Source: OMOG01 sp041485845 (lineage in GTDB: Bacteria; Acidobacteriota; Terriglobia; Bryobacterales; Bryobacteraceae). Taken from it: a DNA stretch of 5,649 bases. The stretch covers positions 1 to 5,649 of the forward strand of contig JBGPKH010000596.1 in assembly GCA_041485845.1 (NCBI GenBank), written 5' to 3'. Each line of letters starts with the position of its first letter. Position 1 is the first letter of the stretch. The notes beneath the pieces were generated by a model, which saw only the letters and a program-made list of their open reading frames with translations, ran no database searches and was not told the origin of the DNA. This document shows, piece after piece, positions 1 to 5,649 of the stretch. A program made the translations under genes and the position numbers.

Positions 1-2
1 AC

Positions 3-872
3 AATCCACGCAAAGCGCTCGGTAGGGGAATGAACACGCTGCTCGGCAACCGGACTCAGGCCCCTCCTGCGGAGCCGGAGACTGTCGAAGCCGAGCTCAC
101 CATCCCAATCGATGCCATCTACCCGAATCCCTTCCAACCGCGGCGGGTCTTCCAGAACGAGCGCTTAGAGGAACTGGCGCAGTCGATCCGGACCAACGGC
201 ATCATCCAGCCTCTGGTCGTGCGGAAACTCGGAGATCGCTACCAACTGGTTGCTGGAGAGCGTAGGTGGCGGGCTGGAAAGCTCGCCGAGCTCACTCAGG
301 TGCCGGTAGTGGTGCGCGACATCCCTGACGATCACCTCCTCGAAATCACGCTCATCGAGAACATCCAGCGCGAGGACCTCAACCCCATCGAGACCGCCAC
401 GGCCCTCTCCCGGATGGGCGCCGAACTAAACCTGGGCGCAGAAGAAATCGGTCGCCGCACCGGCAAGGATCGCACCACCATCATCAACTTCACCCGCCTC
501 CTCCAACTTCCTTCGGATCTCCAGCAACTAATAGCCGACCACCGCCTCTCCGCCGGTCACGGCCGCTGCCTTTTGACCCTTCCGTCCGCCGAACATCAGA
601 GGGAAGTTGCCGAGAAGGCTGTGACCGGAGGTTGGTCCGTCCGCCAGACGGAGCGCATGACGCAAAAAATGATGGAGGGCCGAACACCGAAGCACGTCGA
701 TGAGGTCGAAACCGATCCCAACGTCAAGGCCGCCATTCAGGAAATGCAGCGTGTTCTCGGAACCCGGGTACGCATCATCGAGGGAGCGAAAAAGAAGGGT
801 AAAATCGAAATCGAGTTCTATTCCCAGGATGATTTGGACCGTATTTATGCGGTTATTGTTGGTGAGTCGTAG
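3..872 (+). CDS. parB: ParB/Spo0J chromosome-partitioning protein, 5' end cut by window edge
   Basis: ParB loads at parS centromere sites as a CTP-dependent clamp and works with the ATPase ParA to segregate chromosome origins. An ATG at 30 opens a 280-residue frame, but the frame stays open upstream to position 3. There it encodes NPRKALGRG directly before MNTLLG, and RKALGRG is the classic ParB N-terminal tail that contacts ParA. The real start is therefore left of the window and the ATG at 30 is internal. Counting from that ATG, the CTP-binding motif GERRWRA lies at 76-82, the conserved ENIQREDLNPIE block at 110-121, the helix-turn-helix at about 135-161 and SAGHGR at 174-179. A C-terminal dimerisation region ends in FYSQDDLDRIYAVI. 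With the missing N-terminus the length (about 290-300 aa) is normal. It converges on merR with 16 nt between the stop codons. parA probably lies just upstream, outside the window (inference). Confidence 0.96.
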   Translation, partial: NPRKALGRGMNTLLGNRTQAPPAEPETVEAELTIPIDAIYPNPFQPRRVFQNERLEELAQSIRTNGIIQPLVVRKLGDRYQLVAGERRWRAGKLAELTQVPVVVRDIPDDHLLEITLIENIQREDLNPIETATALSRMGAELNLGAEEIGRRTGKDRTTIINFTRLLQLPSDLQQLIADHRLSAGHGRCLLTLPSAEHQREVAEKAVTGGWSVRQTERMTQKMMEGRTPKHVDEVETDPNVKAAIQEMQRVLGTRVRIIEGAKKKGKIEIEFYSQDDLDRIYAVIVGES

Positions 873-888
873 CCCCGCGCGTGCATGC

Positions 889-1269
889 CTATTTGAGAAT
901 CGCCAGGATATCGGCGAGTTCCCTGCGGATTTCCGGTAACGGATCCTGGGCGAAGAGCTCTTGCTGGATTCGCTTCGGTGCCCGCGGCTTCAACGATTTT
1001 GCCTCGGCCTGCAAGGACTGCCGCGCACCCTCGATTGTGAACCGCTTCTCCTTGAGCAAGTGCTTGATGCGCAGCAGCAGTTCCACGTCTTTGCGGCGAT
1101 ATAGGCGGTGTCCGGTCCCGGATTTCTTTGGCGAGAGGCCCGGAAACTCCGTCTCCCAGTACCGCAACACGTAAGGCTCTACCCCAAGCAATTCGCTGAC
1201 TTCGCCAATCTTGAAGTACAGCTTATCCGGGATCTCCGGAGTCTCGGGTTGGAGTGCGGCATCCATCAT
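889..1269 (-). CDS. MerR-family transcriptional regulator
   Basis: This 126-residue protein has one clear domain, a MerR-type winged helix-turn-helix. Residues 18-40 (YFKIGEVSELLGVEPYVLRYWE) form the HTH, GTGHRLYRRKDVELL at 51-65 is the wing and second helix, and 66-90 continue the helical part. MerR proteins usually bind spaced inverted repeats as dimers and remodel promoter DNA. There are no cysteines and no recognisable effector domain. The tail is a basic linker (about 91-100) and a short amphipathic helix, LPEIRRELADILAIL, that could aid oligomerisation. It is therefore not a classic metal or redox sensor. The gene follows the GH-like gene by 20 nt in the same direction, which suggests co-transcription. 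The first of two adjacent ATGs was chosen; upstream GGATG is a weak ribosome-binding site. Target and signal are unknown. It could be a general regulator of the short MerR type found in many phyla rather than specific to this cluster. Confidence 0.9.
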   Translation of the reverse strand: MMDAALQPETPEIPDKLYFKIGEVSELLGVEPYVLRYWETEFPGLSPKKSGTGHRLYRRKDVELLLRIKHLLKEKRFTIEGARQSLQAEAKSLKPRAPKRIQQELFAQDPLPEIRRELADILAILK

Positions 1270-1279
1270 GCGGCATCCA
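1255..1279. repeat. 11-bp direct repeat across the merR start codon
   Basis: TGCGGCATCCA occurs at 1255-1265 and again at 1269-1279, with 3 nt between the copies (period 14). On the minus strand this places TGGATGCCGCA on both sides of the merR start. One copy supplies the weak ribosome-binding region and the other the second to sixth codons. It may be a local duplication that shaped the start region. A regulatory role is not shown. Confidence 0.7.
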
Positions 1280-1289
1280 ACATCCTATC

Positions 1290-3272
1290 TCAGTCGGATG
1301 TGATTGTCACGGTATGTTGGCCGGGAGGGAGGATCACGGTGGCCGGTCCGGCACGCTGTAGCTGCGCGTCGCTGCCATCGATCCGAATAACCCGTGGCGA
1401 GCGATCCAGGATCGCGATGGCGCGCGCACTGCTCTGATACGAGAATTCTATTGTAGTCGGCGAGACCGCGCGGGCCGTCTGCAAATCCCCGTTCAAGCGA
1501 ACCAGCCGCAGCCCAACCGATTCGGCCCCGGATTCGACCGTGTGCCGTCCAGCCGGCAGCCAAACGGTCTCCCCATCCGCAGCCGGCCAAGCCATACCGT
1601 CTACGAGGGCCGGGCCCTTCCACGGAAGGCCGACTCCGATCAGGGAATTCACCATGTGCTTCAAGCCGGACTGTTCGAGAGTGGCTGCGCCCGCCGCGGC
1701 CGATGGCAAAAGGTTCAGGTCCGGGGCGAGCAGAGAGTTCTCGAAGTAAAGGGCGACACGCTGAAAATTGGCGGCGGCGTTGTGGACCAATTGCAAAAGT
1801 TCCGTCCCGGTTTGTTGCTTGGTCGGGTAGACATTTTGGTAGCGATTGACGATATTCAGGTCGATAGCTAGTTTGTCATGCCGCGGCGTCAGCAGACGGT
1901 AGCGCTCCGAGATAGTGTGGTAACGTTGCGCCCCAAGATGCCAGACGGTCGCCGGATCTTCTATCAGGAAGGTGATGGCGTGCTTCTCGAGTAACGGCAG
2001 CACGCGCGCCGCATCCGCCCCGATCGCATCGCGCATTCCTGGATCGAAGCGGTCGTCGACGTGAGTCAGCACCAGATCGAGGTAGGGCTTCTGGTGGCGA
2101 AGTGTCTCCAACTCTCCGATCCACTCTTCTTGCATCCGGGCGGCCAACTCGCTGCGAAAGTCGAGGAACGACCGTCGCGATGCCTCGTCCTTCCGGGCGC
2201 CGAACAGGTCGACCGGGTCGAAGCCGCGCTCCTTGCGAAACCGCGCGCGGACGTCGTCGTTCATCGGGGTGAACCGAGACGGGTTGCCGATGCCTTGCAG
2301 AGACTCGAAGTACAGCTCCGCGAGGTTGATACCGTCCCACTCGAACCGGCCCGTCAACTGCTCGACGCCGGCCGACACGGCACGGAAGCATTCGCGGTTG
2401 GTGAGGTTCATCAATTTGCGCCAGTCGAGCTGAGCATCCTGGAGAAGGGCGGTCTTCTCCCGCCATTCCGGATGGTCGTGCCAGAACTTCTCACTCACGT
2501 GAGGAAGGTCCAGCCAGGCGTACACCAGGATGCCTTCCCGATGGCATGCCTCGATCAGGGTATTAAGGTACCGGTCGCGCTCCGCATCCGGTTCGAAGAA
2601 GTGCCAGGCGGCAACGTGCAAGGCCGAGATCCCCGACTTCCGCCACCGCGCCGCGAAGAAGTCCAGGTCGACGCGCGAACGATAGGACGAATCGAAGAAG
2701 GCCCAAAGACGGGAGGAGCGGAAGGGCGGGTTCAGTCCCAGATCGCAAAGGGCATCCAACAGATAGGGGAAGCGTTCGTAGCCGCGCTCGCCGGGCGGAG
2801 CCGCGATCCACAGAACGGCGCCGGCGCCCCGTTGCAGACCCGCGCTGACGGGGGCCCCGGTCCATCGCTCGCGGGTGAAGATCTGCGCGCCCGAAGGCAC
2901 TTCGAAGACCGGCAGTTCCACGCTCTTTTCCCACACGATCGACACATTCGGGCCGTGGACATCCGTGAGGCTGCTCACGGAGACTCGGCGCGCGGCCGGA
3001 CGGAAGCCGTAGGACTCGGCGAGCGGCGATTCGCCCTCCAGGATCAGGATGGCGCCGCCGCCGATGCGGCCGCTCCATTCGGGTCCCGCGGGTGCGCCTA
3101 CGCGCGCCACAAAGATCTGCGCGGCTTCGGGAGCCTGGCGTTGAAGTCCGATCGAGGAAAGGATGTCCGGCCACGCGCCGGCCTCGCCCCCCAGCACCGT
3201 GAAGTAGGGAAGGTCGGCAGCGGCAGCGGGCAGCGCCACGGCCAGAAGCAGCAGGCTAATGCGTGAATGCAT
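1290..3272 (-). CDS. Secreted glycoside-hydrolase-like (TIM-barrel) protein of unknown substrate
   Basis: This 660-residue protein has a Sec signal peptide (MHSRISLLLLAVALPAAAA), so it is probably periplasmic or outside the cell. Residues about 21-185 look like a Rossmann or glutamine-amidotransferase-like alpha/beta domain (GGGAILILEGES at 71-82, GAVLWIAAPPGERG at 151-164). Residues about 187-515 read as a (beta/alpha)8 barrel of the GH10-like/GHL type: SALHVAAWHFFEP (216-228), GILVYAWLDLPHV followed by HPEW (247-270), WDGINLAELYFES (312-324), LVLTHVDDRF (400-409), and ITFLIEDP (433-440). Acidic residues D313, E319 and E323 at a strand end are candidate catalytic residues. The C-terminal part (about 560-660) is beta-rich and sandwich-like. 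The ATG at 3272 was chosen because the signal peptide starts there. An upstream ATG at 3296 would add eight residues. The gene overlaps the end of the TPR gene by 17 bp, so translation is probably coupled. The family is recognised by fold-like patterns only; substrate and activity are unknown. Confidence 0.85.
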   Translation of the reverse strand: MHSRISLLLLAVALPAAAADLPYFTVLGGEAGAWPDILSSIGLQRQAPEAAQIFVARVGAPAGPEWSGRIGGGAILILEGESPLAESYGFRPAARRVSVSSLTDVHGPNVSIVWEKSVELPVFEVPSGAQIFTRERWTGAPVSAGLQRGAGAVLWIAAPPGERGYERFPYLLDALCDLGLNPPFRSSRLWAFFDSSYRSRVDLDFFAARWRKSGISALHVAAWHFFEPDAERDRYLNTLIEACHREGILVYAWLDLPHVSEKFWHDHPEWREKTALLQDAQLDWRKLMNLTNRECFRAVSAGVEQLTGRFEWDGINLAELYFESLQGIGNPSRFTPMNDDVRARFRKERGFDPVDLFGARKDEASRRSFLDFRSELAARMQEEWIGELETLRHQKPYLDLVLTHVDDRFDPGMRDAIGADAARVLPLLEKHAITFLIEDPATVWHLGAQRYHTISERYRLLTPRHDKLAIDLNIVNRYQNVYPTKQQTGTELLQLVHNAAANFQRVALYFENSLLAPDLNLLPSAAAGAATLEQSGLKHMVNSLIGVGLPWKGPALVDGMAWPAADGETVWLPAGRHTVESGAESVGLRLVRLNGDLQTARAVSPTTIEFSYQSSARAIAILDRSPRVIRIDGSDAQLQRAGPATVILPPGQHTVTITSD

Positions 3273-5202
3273 ACCACAGCCCCGCGCGGAAGTCATAGAA
3301 GTTCGGCCGCCTCGGATTACCCTCGTTGATCAGGTAGACTCCGCGAAGCGCATCGAAGGTGAAGTACATGGATGGCGGTAGGAACGATCCGGTCAACCGG
3401 ATTCCAAGGCCTCCTTCTCCGAAATTAGCCCAGTATTGACGCTGGTCGTCCAGGGTCACGCCTGCCTCCCCGTAAATCTGGAGGCGTACCGCCTTGGGCC
3501 CCGCGGTGTAGCCAAAGCGCGTCTGGTTATAGAACAGAACGTCCTTGTCGAAGCGGCTCATGAACACGGCATCCACGGCGGCATCGGCGAACCACCCGGG
3601 CGACTCTCCACGCAGCGGATGGCCGGTGCCCCGCGCCAGCGACACCCCGCCCCGATAGTCGGGCAGCATGCGGTGGGTCACATAGTTGAAGGCTTGTCCA
3701 GCCTCGCCCCAGCCAACAATGCCGTGCCACGGAGTCGTCGCCATCCCGATCCCGAGAATCACCGAGCTCTCGGAGAGATACTGCGGAGGAGCGCCGGCCA
3801 GCGCCATCTTCTGGCGATAGTCCCCTACAAACCGCGCGCTCAGATACGGCCGGATGCCCAGGCCCGTCGGCGCCTCGGCTTTGATCTGCGCGTAGCCGAA
3901 GGCGTCGTGCCAGCGGGTGGAGAACGTCGGGAAGAGCCAGGCCGTGAAGCGAAACCGTTGGGTGGCGTTACGCAGGTTGCGCCAACTGCGGGCGGCTTCG
4001 GCGGCGATCCGCGGGTCGGAGCTCGCGCGCGCAAGTCCGAACCAGTATATCGCCTCGACGTCCTGGTGAAGAATGTTGTAGGCCCAACCAAGGCGAAGCT
4101 CGACGTCGGAATCGCCGGGATCGGCTTCGTGCGCCAGTTGCAGGTACTTCACCGCGTCCTTCATGTACCCGGCTTTGATGCTGCGCTCGGCCATTTCTTT
4201 GGCGCCAACGGCTGGCGGGGCGGCCCGTGTCCCGACCTGCTGCACGTGCAGCACGGCGCGAACGCGGTTGGCCAAGTCTTCATCCTTGCCCGCCAGAACA
4301 CGATCGAACAGCGGGCGAGCAGCCTCCCGTTCGCCTCGACCGTAAAGCAGAAATCCCAATTGCGCGGCCGCCAGCAAGTCGTTCGCGGGGGCCTCGGCGA
4401 GTTGGCGGAACTCCGGCTCTGCTTCCGACTGGCGGTTCATGCGAAGCAGCAGGTAGGCCAGATCGCGCCGCAACTCGACATTGGACGAATCCAGGTCGAG
4501 CCCGTGCCGGAACTCGGATATATAAGGATACCGAGAAGGCAGCAGCTCGCGAGCCATCTCGGCAGCGCGCGCTTCGCCCCCGCGCGAGGCGACCAATAGA
4601 GCGGCGGTGGCATCGGCGTTGCGATTCAGTGCTTTCCAGACGCGGCCCAGATCCACCAGGACGGATCGGCGGTCGGGCAGAAGTCGCCAGGCCTTCTCAT
4701 AGTGCTCAGCCGCGAGCGGGAGATCGTCGCGCTGCTCGGCCAGGGTGGCGAGCTCGTAATGCGCGCTGAAATCGTTCGCGCCCAATTCGATGGCCTTGTT
4801 CCAGCGGGCGATACCAGCGGCGAGCGGGTCATCGATGTTGTGGAATGCCTGTTCCGCAGTGGCGTTTCCGGTCTTGCGAACACGGTCGAAGATGCGGCGC
4901 GCCTGTCCAACCTCCTTGGCTTCGTAGCAGAGGAACGCGTACTCCATGGCGACTTGCGTGTCGTTTGGCGCCAGGCGCATGGCCTCCTGGAACTGGTCGC
5001 GCGCCAGGCCATTCTCGCCGATCTTCAGGTACGTGTAGGCTAGGTCCTTGCGGACGGCGGCGCGCGACGGGTCGGCTGCGATCGCCTTGATGAAGCCGGC
5101 GACCGCGGTATCGTAATCGCGGGCGCGGAGAGCCTCGTAGGCACGGTCGAGCGACTGCGCCGGTGCCAGGGTGCAGGCGACAAACAGTACTGCAATGCGC
5201 AT
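3256..5202 (-). CDS. Exported TPR protein with C-terminal outer-membrane beta-barrel-like domain
   Basis: This 648-residue protein begins with a signal peptide (MRIAVLFVACTLAPA, likely cut before QS). Residues about 18-400 hold at least seven TPR-like units, for example AYEALRARDYDTAVAGFIKA (21-40), ELATLAEQRDDLPLAAEHYE (150-169), and further units at about 241-306 and 331-395. Residues about 415-648 change character. Alternating hydrophobic and aromatic strands are separated by polar turns (RPYLSARFVGDYRQ, SESSVILGIGMAT, RQYWANFGEGGLGIRL), and the chain ends RAGLWYAFTH, as expected for an outer-membrane barrel. TPR plus barrel recalls PgaA, BcsC, PelB and NfrA, but this protein is shorter and the barrel smaller. 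The frame stays open upstream to 5379, but the ATG at 5202 has the signal peptide and an AAGG site five nt before it, and upstream codons would overlap malQ. It is first in a leftward cluster. A polysaccharide-export role is inference; a peptide-binding scaffold is possible. Confidence 0.85.
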   Translation of the reverse strand: MRIAVLFVACTLAPAQSLDRAYEALRARDYDTAVAGFIKAIAADPSRAAVRKDLAYTYLKIGENGLARDQFQEAMRLAPNDTQVAMEYAFLCYEAKEVGQARRIFDRVRKTGNATAEQAFHNIDDPLAAGIARWNKAIELGANDFSAHYELATLAEQRDDLPLAAEHYEKAWRLLPDRRSVLVDLGRVWKALNRNADATAALLVASRGGEARAAEMARELLPSRYPYISEFRHGLDLDSSNVELRRDLAYLLLRMNRQSEAEPEFRQLAEAPANDLLAAAQLGFLLYGRGEREAARPLFDRVLAGKDEDLANRVRAVLHVQQVGTRAAPPAVGAKEMAERSIKAGYMKDAVKYLQLAHEADPGDSDVELRLGWAYNILHQDVEAIYWFGLARASSDPRIAAEAARSWRNLRNATQRFRFTAWLFPTFSTRWHDAFGYAQIKAEAPTGLGIRPYLSARFVGDYRQKMALAGAPPQYLSESSVILGIGMATTPWHGIVGWGEAGQAFNYVTHRMLPDYRGGVSLARGTGHPLRGESPGWFADAAVDAVFMSRFDKDVLFYNQTRFGYTAGPKAVRLQIYGEAGVTLDDQRQYWANFGEGGLGIRLTGSFLPPSMYFTFDALRGVYLINEGNPRRPNFYDFRAGLWYAFTH

Positions 5203-5224
5203 ACTTGCCTTACGGTGGTAGTGC

Positions 5225-5259
5225 GGGCGGGGGTGGGGGTATCTCAGAATTGTAGGGGG
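5225..5259 (+). other. Four-tract G-rich stretch in the divergent promoter gap
   Basis: Four G runs lie on the plus strand at 5225-5227, 5229-5233, 5235-5239 and 5255-5259. The first three are separated by single bases and the last by 15 bases. The pattern could form a G-quadruplex, and the last run doubles as the malQ ribosome-binding site. A chance effect of GC-rich DNA is also possible. Confidence 0.35.
5249..5254 (-). promoter_or_regulatory. Possible -10 box for the leftward TPR/GH/MerR cluster
   Basis: On the minus strand TACAAT (five of six matches to TATAAT) lies 46 nt before the ATG at 5202, in the only gap upstream of the cluster. No convincing -35 box stands 16-18 nt further up, so this is a weak call. 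It would need an activator or another sigma factor. Confidence 0.25.
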
Positions 5260-5262
5260 AGC

Positions 5263-5439
5263 GTGAATCGATCGAGCGGGATTCTCTTGCATCCGACCTC
5301 TTTGCCGGGGCCGTACGGGATTGGTGACCTGGAGCCGGAGGCCTGCCGTTTTGCCGACTGGCTGGCGGCGGCGGGACAACGGATCTGGCAGGTGTTGCCT
5401 CTCGGTCCGACGGGATACGGAGAGTCAGCACCCCATTGA
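5263..5439 (+). pseudogene. malQ: 4-alpha-glucanotransferase, N-terminal fragment cut by an insertion sequence
   Basis: MalQ (amylomaltase, GH77) moves alpha-1,4-glucan chains between maltodextrins in glycogen and maltose metabolism in the cytoplasm. The fragment starts with GTG at 5263 behind AGGGGGA (5254-5260) and encodes RSSGILLHPTSLPGPYGIGD, then AAAGQRIWQVLPLGPTGYGES, a textbook MalQ N-terminus. An intact gene would continue with a PYQ-like motif and about 450 more residues that include the catalytic acids. Here the frame reads APH and stops at 5437-5439. Homology ends at about 5424-5427, where the base composition changes and IS-like DNA begins. Only about 55 of some 500 residues remain, so no enzyme activity is expected. 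It is divergent from the TPR gene with 60 nt between their start codons. The rest of malQ may lie beyond the element, outside the window. Confidence 0.85.
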
Positions 5440-5448
5440 CGTGGTGTG
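5429..5448. repeat. Imperfect inverted repeat near the IS left end
   Basis: CACCCCA (5429-5435) and TGGTGTG (5442-5448) can pair with one mismatch around a 6-nt loop. The repeat overlaps the -35 box and lies within a few bases of the inferred IS tip. It could be a transposase-binding or subterminal structure, but it is short enough to be chance. Confidence 0.3.
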
Positions 5449-5464
5449 TAGTAGGGATTATCAT
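5436..5464 (+). promoter_or_regulatory. Sigma-70-type promoter for the transposase
   Basis: TTGACG (5436-5441) and TATCAT (5459-5464) each match consensus at five of six positions and are 17 nt apart, the best spacing. Transcription would start near 5471 and run about 115 nt before the transposase start. The site is just inside the IS edge and points into the element, as is usual for IS promoters. Its -35 box also contains the TGA that ends the malQ fragment. Confidence 0.6.
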
Positions 5465-5469
5465 CCATC

Positions 5470-5500
5470 CTGTAGGCTTTTATACAGATTTTCAAGTCTG
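5470..5500 (+). other. Two small overlapping hairpins in the transposase leader
   Basis: CTGTA (5470-5474) pairs with TACAG (5483-5487) around an 8-nt loop. CAGATTTTCAAGTCTG (5485-5500) can fold into a second short stem. The two share bases 5485-5487, so they could be alternatives. IS leaders often fold to limit transposase translation from outside transcripts, but such a role here is inference. Confidence 0.3.
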
Positions 5501-5533
5501 CAACTCTGAAATAGGTTCGGCCATGTTAGGAAC

Positions 5534-5548
5534 TGTTATGAAATAACA
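5534..5548. repeat. Perfect 6-bp inverted repeat TGTTAT-GAA-ATAACA
   Basis: TGTTAT (5534-5539) and ATAACA (5543-5548) are exact reverse complements separated by GAA. The element lies 38 nt before the transposase start. It could be a leader hairpin or a small operator. No flanking U-run follows, so it is not a standard terminator. Confidence 0.45.
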
Positions 5549-5586
5549 TTACCACTCTGGAATGTTTTTGGGCTATCCTGGAGTGG

Positions 5587-5649
5587 ATGGATGACTCGGC
5601 TGGTGTCCGCGACCGCTTCAGGTCCCTGGAGGCGGTGCTGGACGAGAGA
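5587..5649 (+). CDS. Transposase, N-terminal fragment (ISAzo13-like)
   Basis: The frame from ATG 5587 gives MDDSAGVRDRFRSLEAVLDE and an Arg, then runs off the window. A short acidic start followed by RxRFxxLxxVLDER is what I recall for the beginning of ISAzo13-family transposases, which usually continue with a RLWAAAEA-like helix. GGAG (5580-5583) lies three nt before the ATG as a ribosome-binding site. A second ATG at 5591 opens another frame that gives a less protein-like sequence. Only 21 residues are visible, so the family is a tentative call; a transposase is favoured by the IS-like DNA before it and the broken malQ. It reads in the same direction as malQ, so transcripts from malQ could also enter it. 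Confidence 0.6.
   Translation, partial: MDDSAGVRDRFRSLEAVLDER

Larger units (their letters stand above)
5426..5649 (+). mobile_element. Left end of an insertion sequence, probably ISAzo13 family (partial)
   Basis: From about 5425-5428 the malQ homology stops abruptly and the next 160 bases are clearly more AT-rich than the rest of the window. This segment holds a good promoter, a leader with hairpins and the start of a transposase-like frame, in the order expected at the left end of an insertion sequence. The right end, the inverted repeat partner and the target duplication are outside the window, so the exact boundary and family are not proven. Confidence 0.65.

Noticed and set aside
860..900. 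Possible bidirectional terminator between parB and merR
   Set aside because: The 16-nt gap has no stable GC stem followed by a T run on either strand.
1876..2466. Open frame of 196 codons on the minus strand
   Set aside because: It is a shifted frame inside the GH-like gene with Arg- and Pro-rich, low-complexity sequence.
2494..2503. CTCACGTGAG palindrome, reminiscent of parS near parB
   Set aside because: It shares only the TCACGTGA core with the bacterial parS consensus, the flanks do not match, and it encodes part of the conserved LPHVSE segment of the GH-like protein.
2061..3266. Open frame of 401 codons on the plus strand
   Set aside because: It lies wholly antisense to the GH-like gene, has no domain-like sequence, and is rich in Arg, Gly and Ala as expected for a shadow frame in GC-rich DNA.
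3436..4599. Open frame of 387 codons on the plus strand
   Set aside because: It is antisense to the TPR-barrel gene and shows no recognisable motif. The opposite strand has clear TPR and barrel patterns.
5203..5379. N-terminal extension of the TPR protein by 59 residues
   Set aside because: The extension is Arg- and Pro-rich, lies antisense to malQ, and would place the signal peptide in the middle of the protein.
5591..5649. Alternative transposase start at the second ATG
   Set aside because: That frame gives a Trp-, Cys- and Arg-rich sequence without transposase character, whereas the ATG at 5587 gives a plausible helical N-terminus.

Overview
This 5.6 kb, GC-rich window reads as chromosomal DNA from a Gram-negative bacterium, with an insertion sequence entering at the right edge. 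The style of the proteins best fits Acidobacteriota, near Bryobacterales/Solibacter. These are a TPR protein with an outer-membrane-barrel-like tail ending in WYAFTH, a secreted TIM-barrel protein, and a compact MerR regulator. The lineage is inferred from recalled family resemblance, not from a search.

Layout from left to right. Positions 3-872 (+) hold most of parB, a chromosome-partitioning CTPase and DNA-binding protein. Its true start lies just left of the window. It converges on a leftward three-gene cluster. Read in its own direction, that cluster is a TPR/beta-barrel-like exported protein (5202-3256), a secreted glycoside-hydrolase-like protein (3272-1290, overlapping the first gene by 17 bp) and a MerR-family regulator (1269-889, 20 nt further on). 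The spacing suggests one transcription unit starting in the 60-nt gap at 5203-5262.

Divergent from that cluster, malQ (4-alpha-glucanotransferase) starts with GTG at 5263 but loses homology after the motif GPTGYGES, near 5427. The DNA that follows is more AT-rich. It carries a near-consensus sigma-70 promoter (TTGACG, 17 nt, TATCAT), a leader with small hairpins, and the first 21 codons of what looks like an ISAzo13-family transposase (5587 to the window end). The simplest reading is that an insertion sequence has disrupted malQ about 55 codons into the gene.

The most interesting biology is the TPR-barrel plus secreted GH-like pair. It resembles in outline the outer-membrane secretin and periplasmic hydrolase pairs of synthase-dependent exopolysaccharide systems (PgaA/PgaB, PelB/PelA, and NfrA-like proteins). 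Here it sits with a MerR regulator and without a visible synthase. The function is inference only. There are no tRNA, rRNA or CRISPR signals, and no gene-free stretch over 300 bases.
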